From: Physcomitrium patens
Lineage: Eukaryota > Streptophyta > Bryopsida > Funariales > Funariaceae
Length of the DNA: 64,000 bases
Reading direction: 5' to 3'
Assembly (NCBI RefSeq): GCF_000002425.4
Contig: NC_037262.1
Coordinates: 7,406,123 to 7,470,122, forward strand
Below the pieces are notes generated by a model that saw only the letters and a program-made list of their open reading frames with translations, made no database searches and had not been told where the DNA came from. Within the stretch, counting starts at the first letter, position 1. Each line of letters starts with the position of its first letter. Shown here piece after piece: positions 10,069 to 20,929 of the stretch. The position numbers and the translations under genes are program-made.

Positions 10069-12030
10069 AATAATATGCTTAAATTCTGGATCTAGTGACT
10101 TAATATAAGCAATCTATCGCAACATTGCAATATGTGGCGTTGAACAGTTAGTAATCATTCCAAGCAATGGCAAGCAATCTGTTTCAATTACTACTACTGC
10201 CCCAATCAAATAGTCCTTTTCAGCTTTCATAGCCAAAACAACTCCCCAAAGTTCTCTTTTGACTTGCGAATATGCACGCTGATGAATACTTAAAACTTTA
10301 GCTCCAAATCAAACTGCAAATCTATTCCCACTTGAATCATCTTGACCCACAGCCCATCCAATGGCAATTGGACTAACATCCATACTAAGAATCACTGGTC
10401 TATTACACTTATAATCAACCTTCCTCAATATTGGAGGTGACATCAATAATTTCTTCAATCTTTGCATTGCCTGAATATGCCTTTCTTCCCATTTAAATCG
10501 GTAGCCCTTGCGTAACAGTTCATATAATGGATTTGCTATGTGAGCAAAATGAGGGATCCAGATTCGATAATATACACATGCATCCAAAAACCTGCGAACC
10601 TCTACTAAAGAATCACAATCCTCTTTCATCCTTCCAATTGCATCAACTTTAGTCGGATCTGGTTTTCTTCCGTAAGATCCATATAAATGTCCAACAATCA
10701 CAACCTCTCGTACTCCAAATACGGACTTCATACCCGATAATATAAGATGAACTTCTCCAAGCCGAGTTAAAATCTTTTCACAATCTTGTATATGATCAAC
10801 AACATATTTACGACACCCCCTCTTATCTAAAGTTTCATCCTTGTCTCCTTCTCTGCACCCTTTTATAGGAACATCATCCAGAAAAGGCATAGTCTTTTTC
10901 GAAATAAAATCTCTCAATACCTTATTCATCCCATCCATCATATGCGCAACTAAGTTGGTCGCGCCTTGAAGAAGAGTGCACATTCTAACCAATCCAAGTG
11001 GTGTCCTCATTGTTGTCATATCTCTACTTCTTTTGGCAAGTTGAAATTGATCATAACCTGAATACAAGTCACTCATTGAATAGATCGCCCTTCCAGCAAA
11101 CGCCTCAGCAAATTCATCCACTATAGGTCCAATTCCTGCATTCCTGACAGTTACTGCATTCACCGGTTGCATATCTTGAATAAACTGTAGTGACCCATTC
11201 TTCTTAGGTATCGTAAACCATCGACTAGAGTACGGTGTAAATGAGGGTTCCAATATTTTCATCTTTATCTTTTCTTTTAATAGTTCCACCAATTTAGGTA
11301 AATGTGCCCTCGGTACTGGAATCGGTCTTAGATTCCAAGGTACATGTGGTACAGTGAAGATAACCATAGGTGTTATAATATTTGGATCCACACACCCAAT
11401 TTCATAAGATTCGAAGGCAAACAATCTACCTTGTTTAGCCAACATCTTTTTGAAGCAAGTAATTTCCTCCGGCAATAAAGAACCATCAGAACCAATCTTC
11501 AATTCTTCAAAAGTCTCTTTAGTAAATTGATGTCCAATACTCATTGGATCTCTTAAACTTGCTTCTTTTGATGCTTCTCCCATTTGTTCTTTAGAATCTT
11601 CTGGTAATGGTCCAGCAATAGGCTTTACCTTCTTATCTGCCGTTTTATATCTCGTCTCTACAATGACTTTTGGTGCTTGAAAAGATTCAAGCATGGTATA
11701 AACCTCTCTTGAATGAATCTCAATAATTTTATCATTATCCCCTAACCCAATAGATGTAATTAATTCCAATGAATCTTCCAGTCCATTTTCTTCATAAACA
11801 CCTAAAATCCTCTCATCATCTTACAATGTACCTAACTTGAGTAATTGTCCTTCAATATCATATAATCTTTTTCTTTCTTTTCTTTTAAAATCATCAACTT
11901 TCTTATACATAATATTTCCATTCTCCAATATACCAATAAAACTCGCATCAAAGGCACCTTCATCTCGCGAGAGTACCTCCTCTTTTATACTTCTATAATC
12001 TCGCTTTATAGTGGTACCTCCCCAAAATCC
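10069..12030 (-). pseudogene. pol: Element C reverse transcriptase and RNase H
   Basis: RT motifs: RPIPVPRAHLPKLVELL, SRWFTIPKKNGSLQFIQD, IYSMSDLYSGYDQFQLA, RTPLGLVRMC and PFLDDVPIKG (catalytic FLDD). RT connection and RNase H follow (FLDACVYYRIWIPHFA, ILSMDVSPIAIGWAVGQ, VKRELWGVVLAMKAEKDYL). The first Asp of RNase H is retained in SMDVS. Stops at about 11819 (TAA), 10309 (TGA, fits CGA) and 10117 (TAG, fits TGG) interrupt one continuous frame. Longest open piece 10309-11769. Confidence 0.88.
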
Positions 12031-12803
12031 TTAAATCCTTCAACAATCTTTGGCAATGGTTTCTCCCTCAACCTATCTCGATTTCGTTCATGGTTAGGAG
12101 GTACTGTTAGAAATTGTACAGCTTTCCTCTCATCTTCGCTCCGTACTCTTGCATAAGCAGAACCATCGTCAAGTACTTTTGTTTCCATCCGTGTTGCCGT
12201 AATATAAGGTTGTTCTAAAATCAACGAATAAGACGTTATATCTTGAACAAAGAAATGTTGCTCCGTCGCAACATCCCCAATCCGAATTTTGACATCTGGA
12301 CAAGCTCCATATAATTCGCCCCATGTATTATTAGCTGCTCGTATTGCCCATCCATGTTCCATATCAATTGGCCATTTTTGCTTCTTATAAAGATCTTTAG
12401 ACATGAGATTTATTTCAGAACCATGGTCGACTAAAGCAACAATTGGTTCTTCTATATCTCTTACTTTCACCAATATCTCAGTAGTTGCCCTTGCCCAATG
12501 CTTTCGAGTATAATGACTCAAAGTTTCCATTTCCTTATCACTATAATCTTTGAAACATATTCGTTGATTATATCCATTCTTTTCATTTGTTGGTTGCTTG
12601 TAACCAATATCAATCTTTTCTTCATCTTTATATATTCTTGCATCAATAGCATGACTCATTCCAGTTTCGTCCATTAATTGTCTCTTTCGCTTAATGCTGT
12701 CAATGATAACATCATGAAACTCCTTCTTTGCAATTCCCAAGACTTCTTTCAATGTGAATTCCACCTTAGCATTTAATATACGTTCTTCCAACACCCCTTT
12801 CAA
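12006..12803 (-). pseudogene. pol: Element C protease
   Basis: Retropepsin region: EPIVALVDHGSEINLMS followed by a beta-rich segment and SLILEQPYI (the hydrophobic flap/ILG region). The active site reads D-H-G instead of D-S/T-G; this may be a family variant or a point mutation. Ends at TAA 12006-12008. RT reads in the -1 frame from about 12030, but no slippery heptamer is visible, so a small indel is more likely. Confidence 0.8.
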
Positions 12804-13623
12804 ATTTGTTGCCGCTTCAATGTCAGAAAGTAGTTTATAAGCAATTGATTTGCCTTTATCTTTTGTCTCCTTTGTTTTTTCTCCCTATGATGCTGAGGTA
12901 TCCTTTACATGCAATTCTTGTGAAGCTGCCTCCCGAGCCTTGTCTCCTCGAGTTTGCCTCTTAGAAGAATTTCCTTCTCTAGTATCATCAAAATTTCCTC
13001 GTCTCTTTTCTTCCATCAAAGCTTCATGTTGGCTCTTAGCAATATATGCATGAACTGAAAGAGACTCAACAAGATCCTCCCAACCTGTTGCACCTCGTAT
13101 TGTAGCTGCAGTCCTCAATAACGCTTCTCGAGGTAATTTTCCTTCTTGCATTGTAGAAACGGCAGAAGCCCAAAACTCACTAGTTTCCGTACTTCCACCA
13201 ATTTCATCATCTACTCTAGCACCATAACTTGCACTTTCTCGTGCTGTTGTTTCATGCTCTTTTAGGTAATCTTGAACCAATGCTCTCATTCCTCCCTTGC
13301 CAAAATTGATTTGAAGAAGATCCTTCCTATCTTTTAATGCTATCTTCTCATCTTTCCAGCAAATAATTCCTTGCCGTATCATATTATTAAATTCATTGTA
13401 ATCTTTTCTAGTGTGTGAAGCTTCATTACACCAAATGCATCTTTGTACATATCCTTGTTTTGAAACATTCTTCAAATTATTTGTAGAAGTATTCTCTTCA
13501 AGTCTTGCCAATTTGATTTGAAGATCTCGCATTCCTCGTATAATTTCTTCCATCCCCATATCTGCTTTCTTTGATAAGGATGTCGAAGGTTGAACTGTAG
13601 GCATTGTTGGTGGTGTTGTACGT
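12804..13623 (-). pseudogene. gag: Element C gag, C-terminal part with zinc knuckle
   Basis: Continues the gag frame after the solo LTR. Contains a coiled-coil-like MEEIIRGMRDLQIKLARLEE and a CCHC knuckle in which the last Cys is Tyr (CIWCNEASHTRKDY). Charged and Ser-rich distal region. A TAG at 12885-12887 separates it from the protease ORF, which is in the same frame, so gag and protease were one polyprotein. Confidence 0.8.
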
Positions 13624-14873
13624 TGTCGGGGTAGAGTGAGTTTGTCTCAAGAAAGTGCTGGGCTTCTGGCTGTCACTAAATACTCAATCAAGTTTGAAAT
13701 ATAAGGGTAAAAATTTTATATATATAAACTCCTCTCCTTTCGAGCAATTACATCAATATACAAGCCTTAAAATCCATAGAACACCAAAATACTTGATAAG
13801 GTGTTATAAAAAACTTATATATCCTTATGAGGAATTTTTCCCGAAGTTCAATAGCTCATAACTTACGATCTAACCGTCTAAACAACTCCAAATTTTACAT
13901 GGGGTACTGATATATCTTTAGCAACTACCACACCAAAATTCAACCGTAAATTCATCTTGGATCTTGTGTTATCTTGAAAATCCTAACTGTAGCTTCAAAC
14001 CCTAGCTTTTTTACACCCGTGTACAACTTCCTTCATATCTCACAAAGTAATTATTCAAATACTATGAAACTTTGATCTAAAGCTTGTTAACCCAATTACA
14101 CACACTTGTGGAAATTTTGAGCCAAAAATTCGTCCAGGAACTTAAGATATGGCTTCACCCATAACTAGCAACAAAACGATATACTTACTGCCTTCAATTA
14201 CAAGTTCTGTCTTCAATGCCTCATAACTCCTTCACCCAATCTTAGAATTCATTATTTAGTAAGTAGAATGTGTAGCCGAGAAAATGCTCCCTCTAAATCC
14301 AGTCGCCGATCTTCCGTTGCTTTCCGTATTCGTATGTGATGCCCAAAAGAAGTGACAGTAGGTACGAAATTGACACCTTATCTTTGAACATTTATATCTT
14401 TTCCATAAAAACTCGAAATCACACAAAATCTTCACCCAAATTATACCCAAAACCCTAAACCTTCTGACCCTGGCCTCAAAAGCTCGAATGGCCTCGAAAG
14501 AGGAACCCTAATCCCTAATATGGCCTCGGGCAGCCTCCTCAAAGCCCATTGGGCATGGTATTCGACCAATAGGGATGAAGTTCTTCACCCCTTGCCTTCA
14601 TCCAACCATGCCTTACTTTCATCCTTCCCAATATGCCTCCTTCTAGTTATATTTTCATCTTTTAACTCCTCCCTTCCCTTAATCTTTATACTAACTATCT
14701 AAATCCTATATAATATAAACTCTATAATCAAACTAGATTAACTTCCAAATAATTTTTCTTATTTCAATTCATTTTAAATTAACATACTAACTATTCTAAC
14801 TCACATTAAGACTTATAAACATATTACATGTTTTCACTAATTTTTACATACTGTAAGTAATTACAGTACGACA
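13624..14873. mobile_element. Solo LTR inserted in the gag of element C
   Basis: 1250 bp beginning TGTCGGGG and ending GTACGACA, flanked by a perfect ACGT duplication (13620-13623, 14874-14877). The TGTCG...CGACA ends, length and 4-bp duplication all match the LTR class of element C, though the interior differs, so it belongs to a relative. A plus-strand TATA-like TTATATATATAAAC lies at about 13717. Excision leaves the gag frame intact (1254 bp = 418 codons). Confidence 0.85.
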
Positions 14874-14877
14874 ACGT

Positions 14878-15632
14878 ACTGGAGCTTTGGGTGCTTGTAC
14901 TGTTTTCGAAATATTGCTCCTATCCTTCCTCCTTTCTATTTTTGTAAGCAATCCCACCGCATCTTCAATGTTCTTCCACTTTTTTGTCAATCCTTCATCT
15001 TCTTTTTTGTCTTCTAGAAGGAGTTCTAATTTCCCTTGCAATTCTTCATCAGAAGCTTGAAGAAATAGATCAACTTTGTTCAGCTCCAATGTCAATTTTT
15101 CTACCTTCGATAATTGAGAGTACTGCCTCTCAAATTCCCTAAGTAGCTTTGTTGCTTACAAATTCTTATTAGGCCATTCAATCCATTCCAGAAAGAGCTT
15201 CTTAGTAACGCGATCAGCATCTTCCAAGAAATATTCGTCTTTCAATGCATGTGAAAAAATCTCCCATGAATTCCCATAACGATCCGTTATCGATGTAATA
15301 TGGTCTCTTATTTCCGGTATCGTGGCAAGTCCAAATAATTCAACCATTTTCTTCTCAGAAACCTGATTTAATTCTATTTCACGAACATAACATCTTAAAT
15401 ACCTTGAAATATTCCTTCCATCAAATTGATCAATTTTATTGACCACTGCTTGCAATGCTTTGGTTGCCAAAGCTTCCTTTCGATCATTGCTTTGTTGTTG
15501 CTACATTGATAATGAGAAGGCTTGAAATATACTAGCAATAGACGGATCCATGTGCATACCTTGTCCTTTAGAAGAACCTCCACCAGAAACTCCTCCCAAA
15601 GATCCTTCAAAAATTTTATTTTCATTCTCCAT
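14878..15632 (-). pseudogene. gag: Element C gag, N-terminal part (capsid)
   Basis: ATG at 15632 opens MENENKIFEGSLGG, then Gly/Ser-rich leader and a capsid segment (IDQFDGRNISRYLRCY, FGLATIPEIRDHI). In-frame stops at about 15500 (TAG) and 15156 (TAA) are both explicable as Gln codons with C-to-T change. The frame runs to PKAPVR at the solo LTR insertion. Removing the 1254 bp (LTR plus one TSD) leaves the frame intact, and gag continues at 13623. Confidence 0.8.
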
Positions 15633-15704
15633 AAAAATAAAAATAAAATCAAACGAAATCCAATACCTTCCACCTCAAGCTTTTACATCGGGTTCACCAC
15701 TTTT

Positions 15705-16903
15705 TGTTGTATTACGTGCTTTCCTGCTCAAGAACATGCCGGGCATCTGGTTGTAGAAGGTAGTATGGAGATTCGCTAATATTCAAGTAGTTTATCAGTT
15801 ATTGACTATTGGAATATAAACAACCACAAGAATATACTGTAAATCTATACGGATGTCCTTCGACTGCTCGCCAAAATCCTTTTTGCCCCAACTGGTAGGT
15901 CTCTAGACGTTACTAAGAACCCCAAACAACTCAAACTGCTAATCTTCGATACCGCTTTATACTCACGATCTTGTATCCACTGACTGTCTCGTTATATGAA
16001 TCCAATAAATTTCGTTCACTCCACATACTCAATCCTATAGATACCCTTTTAATTCTTTATCACAGACTTAACTCGATTTCACAAAATAGTCAAGAGTAAT
16101 CACACCCACTTCATTAAAATCTCGATTCATCAGTACAACACTAACTTCAGCAATGATTGCCTCAGTCTTCCCAAACCCTATGAAGAAAAAAAATCCCAAT
16201 TTTCTGTCTTTTTTCCCTGCTCCAAAGCATGAAGCTAGCTCTCCGACCCTTCTAAAAAAACTTATTCTCCCTCCCTTCAATTTCTTAACCTATCCTCTCC
16301 TTTAATTCTAATTCTCTCCTCTTTCAAATCCTAGCCTGTGAATTTCTTCAATCTTCCATCTTGGATCCGAAATTGGCTCCCGCTGTCAGAGCTTTTTCCT
16401 CCATTTTTACCTTTAAGAGATCTTTTTATCGAAAGGACGTTCCCGAAATGGCACAAGAGACAGAATAGCCTGAAATAGAATCGGAGCCCCGTAATCGGGA
16501 CCACATTGAGTCGCCCGACCAATTCAGGTCTCATATTGGCTAAGAGGCCCGTAGTAAGACCTAGATGTTCCTGTAATTGGACCGCATTAGGTTGCCCGAC
16601 CAAGTCAGGTCTCATATTGGATAAGAAAATCCGGATTGGATGTCTTGAAATTGAATCCAATTGGCTCTTCGAACCAGGCTCACATGTCGTTGAATTGGTC
16701 CTTTCCCTTTCTGCTGACTCTCTTTATTGGAATCAAACGGAGCATTTCAGTATGCCTCGACAGACTATAATGGGGTGACTGACCCTGGCCTCTCAGTATT
16801 TGCACTGGAATTGGTCGTTGCTCCCAATATTCGAGGTAACTAAATATTAATAAAAGTCCCCTTTCTTTATATTTTCAGGGTATACTCGTGTTACAACACG
16901 ACA
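15705..16903 (-). repeat. Element C 5' LTR
   Basis: 1199 bp, TGTTGTATTACG...AACACGACA on the plus strand. On the minus strand a candidate primer site (TGGTGAACCC) begins 5 nt inside, at about 15690-15699. I cannot assign the tRNA. Confidence 0.88.
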
Positions 16904-16907
16904 CCGT

Positions 16908-16976
16908 TGGCTTCAAGGGCTGATGAACTACTTGCCTCGTGAACAACAGTTGGAGTTCATAGCAGACATTATGTGA
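16908..16976 (+). pseudogene. Extra 3' ORF of element B, last part
   Basis: Continues 6207-6461 in frame across the element C insertion: WLQGLMNYLPREQQ to TGA. The HYRWLQG junction motif is matched by HYR-x-L-R-G in element A and HYR-x-LQG in element E, which confirms both the insertion point and the reading frame. Confidence 0.7.
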
Positions 16977-17056
16977 TAGATCTTCATTTTCTTACGTTGG
17001 TACTGATTAAAAACAACATTGCTTCTCAGAGACCTCGAAGCTAAAAGAGGGGGTGA

Positions 17057-17454
17057 TGTTAGGGACATAGTCCTTAGAACCTTTTAGAGACAAGTTTCTA
17101 GAACCTTCTAGAAGCAAGTCTCTGGAACCTTCTAGAAGCTTCTTAGTTGGTAGAAGATGTTAGGGACATAGTCCTTAGAACCTTCTAGAGATAAGTTTCT
17201 AGAACCTTCTAGAAGTAAGTCTTTCGAACCTTCTAGAAGCTTCCTAGTTAGTAGAAGTTGCTTGAGAAGCTTCCTAAATTAGAGTATATATTGGAATCAA
17301 GGCTGAAGAGTTCTACAGTCTCGACAACACATCTCTTAGAGCTCTAGCTCACCTCTCTGGTGTTGTTCTTGTATTCATCTAAGTAATCTAGTTCTTGCCA
17401 GTTCTTCTTGAACTTCTTGTTAGATCTCGAGTTTGTATTTCTGTGTCCGTGACA
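17057..17454 (+). repeat. Element B 3' LTR
   Basis: Partner of 2186-2583, same 398-bp length, same internal tandem duplication (start motif repeats at about 17159). Directly preceded by a polypurine tract and followed by the AGGTC duplication. Core promoter-like TATATATT at about 17284. Confidence 0.93.
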
Positions 17455-17711
17455 AGGTCCTATAAAACGTTGCCATGTAGCTCCTAGGTAGATAGTATAT
17501 ATAGAGGCAAGATTGAAGCCTTCTTTACTCTTGTCAAGTCCTTTCTTGCTTCTAGTCTAGTTTCAAGGGTGTCTAGTTTTCTTGTCTTTTGGCAATAGTC
17601 ATTCCAGTTTCTTTCTTAATATATATATATTTAGTTATTTTTATTTTTTCATCTTTCTTTGAGAAAAGTCTCACTTATTTATTTATTTTTATCAAGTTCT
17701 TGTCCTTGACA
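17455..17711 (+). repeat. Element A 5' LTR, second part
   Basis: Resumes with the duplicated AGGTC and aligns with 24040-24294, ending in CCTTGACA. A TATA-like box (TATATATA) at 17496-17503 followed by a T-rich transcribed region suggests the U3/R boundary. First part plus second part, minus the 5-bp duplication, equals the length of the 3' LTR. Confidence 0.9.
17496..17503 (+). promoter_or_regulatory. TATA box of the family 2 LTR
   Basis: TATATATA within GATAGTATATATAGAGGC. The same box recurs at 24081-24088 in the 3' LTR and in the family 2 LTR copies of the right block. Its place downstream of the palindrome array fits an LTR core promoter. No functional evidence. Confidence 0.55.
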
Positions 17712-17937
17712 TATTGATAAGAGTGCATTTACAATATGTGAGCTTTGTCTAATCTTCATTAAGAGTAGATTCCTCCTTTCTCTTAATAAGACATAAGTAT
17801 ATTAGAAGTTGTAAATTACCTTCTTCTAAACTGATATTATTCTTATTATTTTCTTTCTTCTCAAGTCTTCTCTATTATTTGTCTTGAGCGATATTAGACA
17901 TCTTCTCTTTTCTAAGTGTTATCGTGGCAAAACTTCC

Positions 17938-18928
17938 TAAAATGAAGAGTGCAATGGTAGAAATGTAAGAGTAATTGAGAGAGTTAAATCTTACAATGCA
18001 TCAACTCAATTTACCACCACAAGTAGCATCAAGATTGGCAGGAAGTGAAGATATAGAAATGATTGGAGTTGCTTCAACATCTGCACCAAATCATGCCCCT
18101 TCTCCTATGATGGAACTCCCTTTCACTGTTAGAGAATCAAGAATTGTCCTACTTGAGAAGTTTGATGGTACCAGATCAAAGTATAGAAGATTTATCAATC
18201 AAGTAAAATTTGTGATTGAACTTCAACTCCAAAGCTATTCAACTCTAGGATCGCAAGTTAGATTCATTAATATGCTTCTTTCAGGTTCAACATTATCATG
18301 GTTTTCATCTTTTCTTGTACAACGAGATCCAATATTGGATAATCTAGAGGCTTTTTTGGCAGAGTTTTGATCCATATATAGAAAACATAATGCATTCATG
18401 TTGCAACCAATAAGATCCATATTTTGTGACAAGACAATCGATCAGTAATATTTGTATATTTCACAGTTTTAACAACTTGCAATTTATATCAAGTAGGATG
18501 ATGCTGCATTTGTTAGCCAATTTCTCTACTGATTACAATATGACATAAAAAAATTAATGCTCAACTTACTTGATCCTTAAACATTGAGACAAATAATTGA
18601 CTTTGCTATGAACGACAATCATCTTTTTGAATTTTAATCTGAGAACCATACAAGTGGACCTCAACGTTACTATAATTCAATGGCAATACCAACATCTCTT
18701 TAGTACATACATTTAAAAGTAGAAGATATGCAAATTGATGTGGTATGTTTCAAACCTCTTATTGAATACATAAAAACTCATCATCGTTAGGAAGGATTGT
18801 ACTTATATTGTGGAGAACCTAAACACACTGCTCAACATTGCCTAAAAAAGCTATGCAACCATAAAATGAAGAGTACAACTATTAAAGAAGATAGTATGTC
18901 AAAAAACGAGTTTCTTCAGCTACAATAG
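17938..18928 (+). pseudogene. gag: Element A gag, broken
   Basis: Aligns with ATG 53147 of element G, but the start here is GTG and two early stops follow. Open from 17975: EDIEMIGVAST, LLEKFDGTRSKY, LLSGSTLSWFSSFL. The zinc knuckle near 18800-18845 has its first Cys changed to Tyr (YLYCGEPKHTAQHC). The conserved terminal TAG is at 18926-18928 and pol is in the -1 frame. Confidence 0.8.
18901..18928 (+). promoter_or_regulatory. -1 ribosomal frameshift region, element A
   Basis: Perfect A_AAA_AAC heptamer at 18901-18907 in the gag frame (TCA AAA AAC), gag stop 18 nt later at 18926, and protease frame -1 with no stop in the overlap. The same arrangement recurs in elements B, D, E and G. A downstream stem or pseudoknot was not tested. 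Confidence 0.7.
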
Positions 18929-20784
18929 GGACCATGCAGCTGGAACCTTGTACAACATCTAGTGAAGGTTCTATTCTCTCTTCAAAACCCTCTCTTTGTT
19001 TTACGATAAATGTTATTTTAGGACCTAAACATTACAAAGCCTCTGCCATATTAGATTTAGGAGCCTCAGCATGTTTCTTAGATAAAGAATTTGTTAAAAG
19101 ACATAGCATACTATTAGTGAAGAAAACTAAATCTATTCATGTAGAAGTCATAGATGGTAGTCCGTTGTCTTCAAGAGATGTTACTTATGAAACCCTTCAT
19201 ATAGAAGTAGTAACTAATGGTCATAATAGCTTTGTAATATTTAATATCATTAGATCTCTCTGTAATCCAATTATTTTAGATTTATCATGGCTAAAAAAAT
19301 ATAATCCTAAAATAGATTGGACTTTTTGTAGTCTTGACTTTTTTGAAAATATAACTTAGAGCGTAGTTAATCAAGTACAAAGTTATAAATCTAATACAAT
19401 TAAACCTGTATTCATAGGTGAAAGAGCTTTTTTGCATGTTGCAAAAGAATGATCACCTTGTGTCATTTATGCCCTACCTATTTCTACTGGTGGAAAGACT
19501 TCAAGTGGCATTCCAAGCCAATATCAAGATTTTCAAGATGTATTTGAGAAGAAGAATGTGGATATTCTTTCGGAACATCATTCCTATGACTGTTCAATTG
19601 ACCTTCAAGAAGAAATACAACCGCCATTTGGACCAATCTACAATTTATCACAAAATCAGTTGGCTAAACTCAAGGAGTATATTGAAGAAAATCTAATCAA
19701 AAACTTCATACACCATTCCAAATCTCTAGCAAGAGCTCCAATTTCATTTGTGAAGAAAAAAGATGGATCATTGCGGATGTGCATCGATTATCAAGGACTG
19801 AATAAAATCACCATCAAGAACAAGTACCTACTACCTTTGATATCTGGACTCTATGATCAGTTGAATCAAGCTAAGATCTATACAAAAATAGATCTATGAA
19901 GAGTATACAATTTGATACACATCAAAGAAGGAGATGAATAGAAGACTACTTTTTGAATAAGGTATGGATGTTTTGAATACAACGTCATGCCTTTTGGACT
20001 TACAAATGCACCATTAACATTCCAACATCTAATGAATGATGTCTTTTAGGAGTTTTTAGATGATTTTGTTGTCTGTTACCTAGACAACATCATAATCTAT
20101 TCTAAGAATACAAAAGAATATGAACTTCATGTTCATTGTGTGTTACAAAAACTAAGAGATGCGGGATTCTATACGAAGATAGAAAAGTGTGTATTTCATA
20201 CTACTCAAGTCAACTTCTTAGGATACATCATTTCAAATGATGGACTTATGATGGATCATAAGAAAGTTCAAGCTATTATAGATTGGAAGATCTCAAAAAT
20301 GGTAAAAAATGTCTAATACTTTTTGAAATTTGTCAACTACTATCGGATCTTCATCAAAGACTTCTTTCAAGTTGCAGCTTCACTTATATGTTTGACTTCT
20401 AAAGACAAACTTCAATGGAATGAAGAAGCAAAAGTAGCATTTGAAACTTTGAAGATAGCCTTTGTTTCTGCACCAATCTTATATTGCGTCAATTTTTCTA
20501 AGCCATTTTTTATGGAAACAGATGCATCAGACTTTGCTTTGGATATTGTATTGTCACAAATGGAAACAAATGATAAACTTCACCTAGTAGCTTTTCATTC
20601 CAAAATTTTTTTAGCAATTGAAATCAACTACGAGATCTATAAAAAAGAACTTCTTGCAATCGTGGATTTGTTTCAAGAATGGCACCATTTTCTAGAAGGT
20701 GCTTTTAGTCCAATCACCATGTATATGGATCACAAGAACCTTGAATATTTTATATCAACACATGTTTTGAATCATCACTAAGTC
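18929..20784 (+). pseudogene. pol: Element A protease, RT and RNase H, broken
   Basis: Protease AILDLGASACFLD has Leu for the Ser/Thr of the D-S/T-G triad. [34 protein letters not shown] and CYLDN where YLDD is expected (second catalytic Asp lost). RNase H: METDASDFALDIVLSQME to DHKNLEYF. Stops after 19359, at 19897, 19939, 20047 and 20314, plus a frame change between 19359 and 19558. Confidence 0.82.
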
Positions 20785-20929
20785 CTTTAGAATATGTCTT
20801 TGTCAAGATTCAAATTCAAGATCATTTATCGACTGGAAAAACAATAAGATTTATCAAATGCACTTTCTGGACGATCTTACCTTGCACTAAAGGAAGGAGA
20901 TGTTACTTTTGATTAACAACAAATAATTC

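Larger units (their letters stand above)
6462..16903 (-). mobile_element. Element C: Tcn1-like Ty3/Gypsy retrotransposon inserted in element B
   Basis: Minus-strand element bounded by TGTTGT...ACGACA ends and a 4-bp duplication (CTGT 6458-6461, CCGT 16904-16907). Cutting it out restores continuous element B sequence, as seen in uninterrupted element E near 45110-45130. Its 5' LTR is 15705-16903 and 3' LTR 7198-8467, with an extra partial LTR at 6462-7197. Coding order on the minus strand is gag, protease, RT, RNase H, integrase. RT motif FLDD, DHG protease and the gag type resemble fungal and Tcn1-clade Gypsy elements rather than elements A/B. No chromodomain is seen. Confidence 0.9.
2186..17454 (+). 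mobile_element. Element B: family 1 Ty3/Gypsy chromovirus, degenerate, inserted in the 5' LTR of element A
   Basis: Two 398-bp LTRs (2186-2583 and 17057-17454) are flanked by a perfect 5-bp duplication AGGTC (2181-2185 and 17455-17459). A PBS-like TATCAGAG lies about 27 nt inside the left LTR, and a polypurine tract (AAAAGAGGGGGTGA, 17043-17056) abuts the right LTR. Coding order is gag, protease, RT, RNase H, chromodomain and an extra ORF. Integrase is missing through an internal deletion. The element is split by element C at 6462-16903. LTR copies are almost identical, so it is clearly younger than element A. Confidence 0.93.

Noticed and set aside
12006-12040. Programmed frameshift between protease and RT of element C
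   Set aside because: RT is in the -1 frame, but no X_XXY_YYZ heptamer precedes the stop; a small indel explains it equally well.
13655-14702. Small ORFs within the solo LTR
   Set aside because: LTRs rarely code; these ORFs have no motif and lie within clean LTR boundaries.
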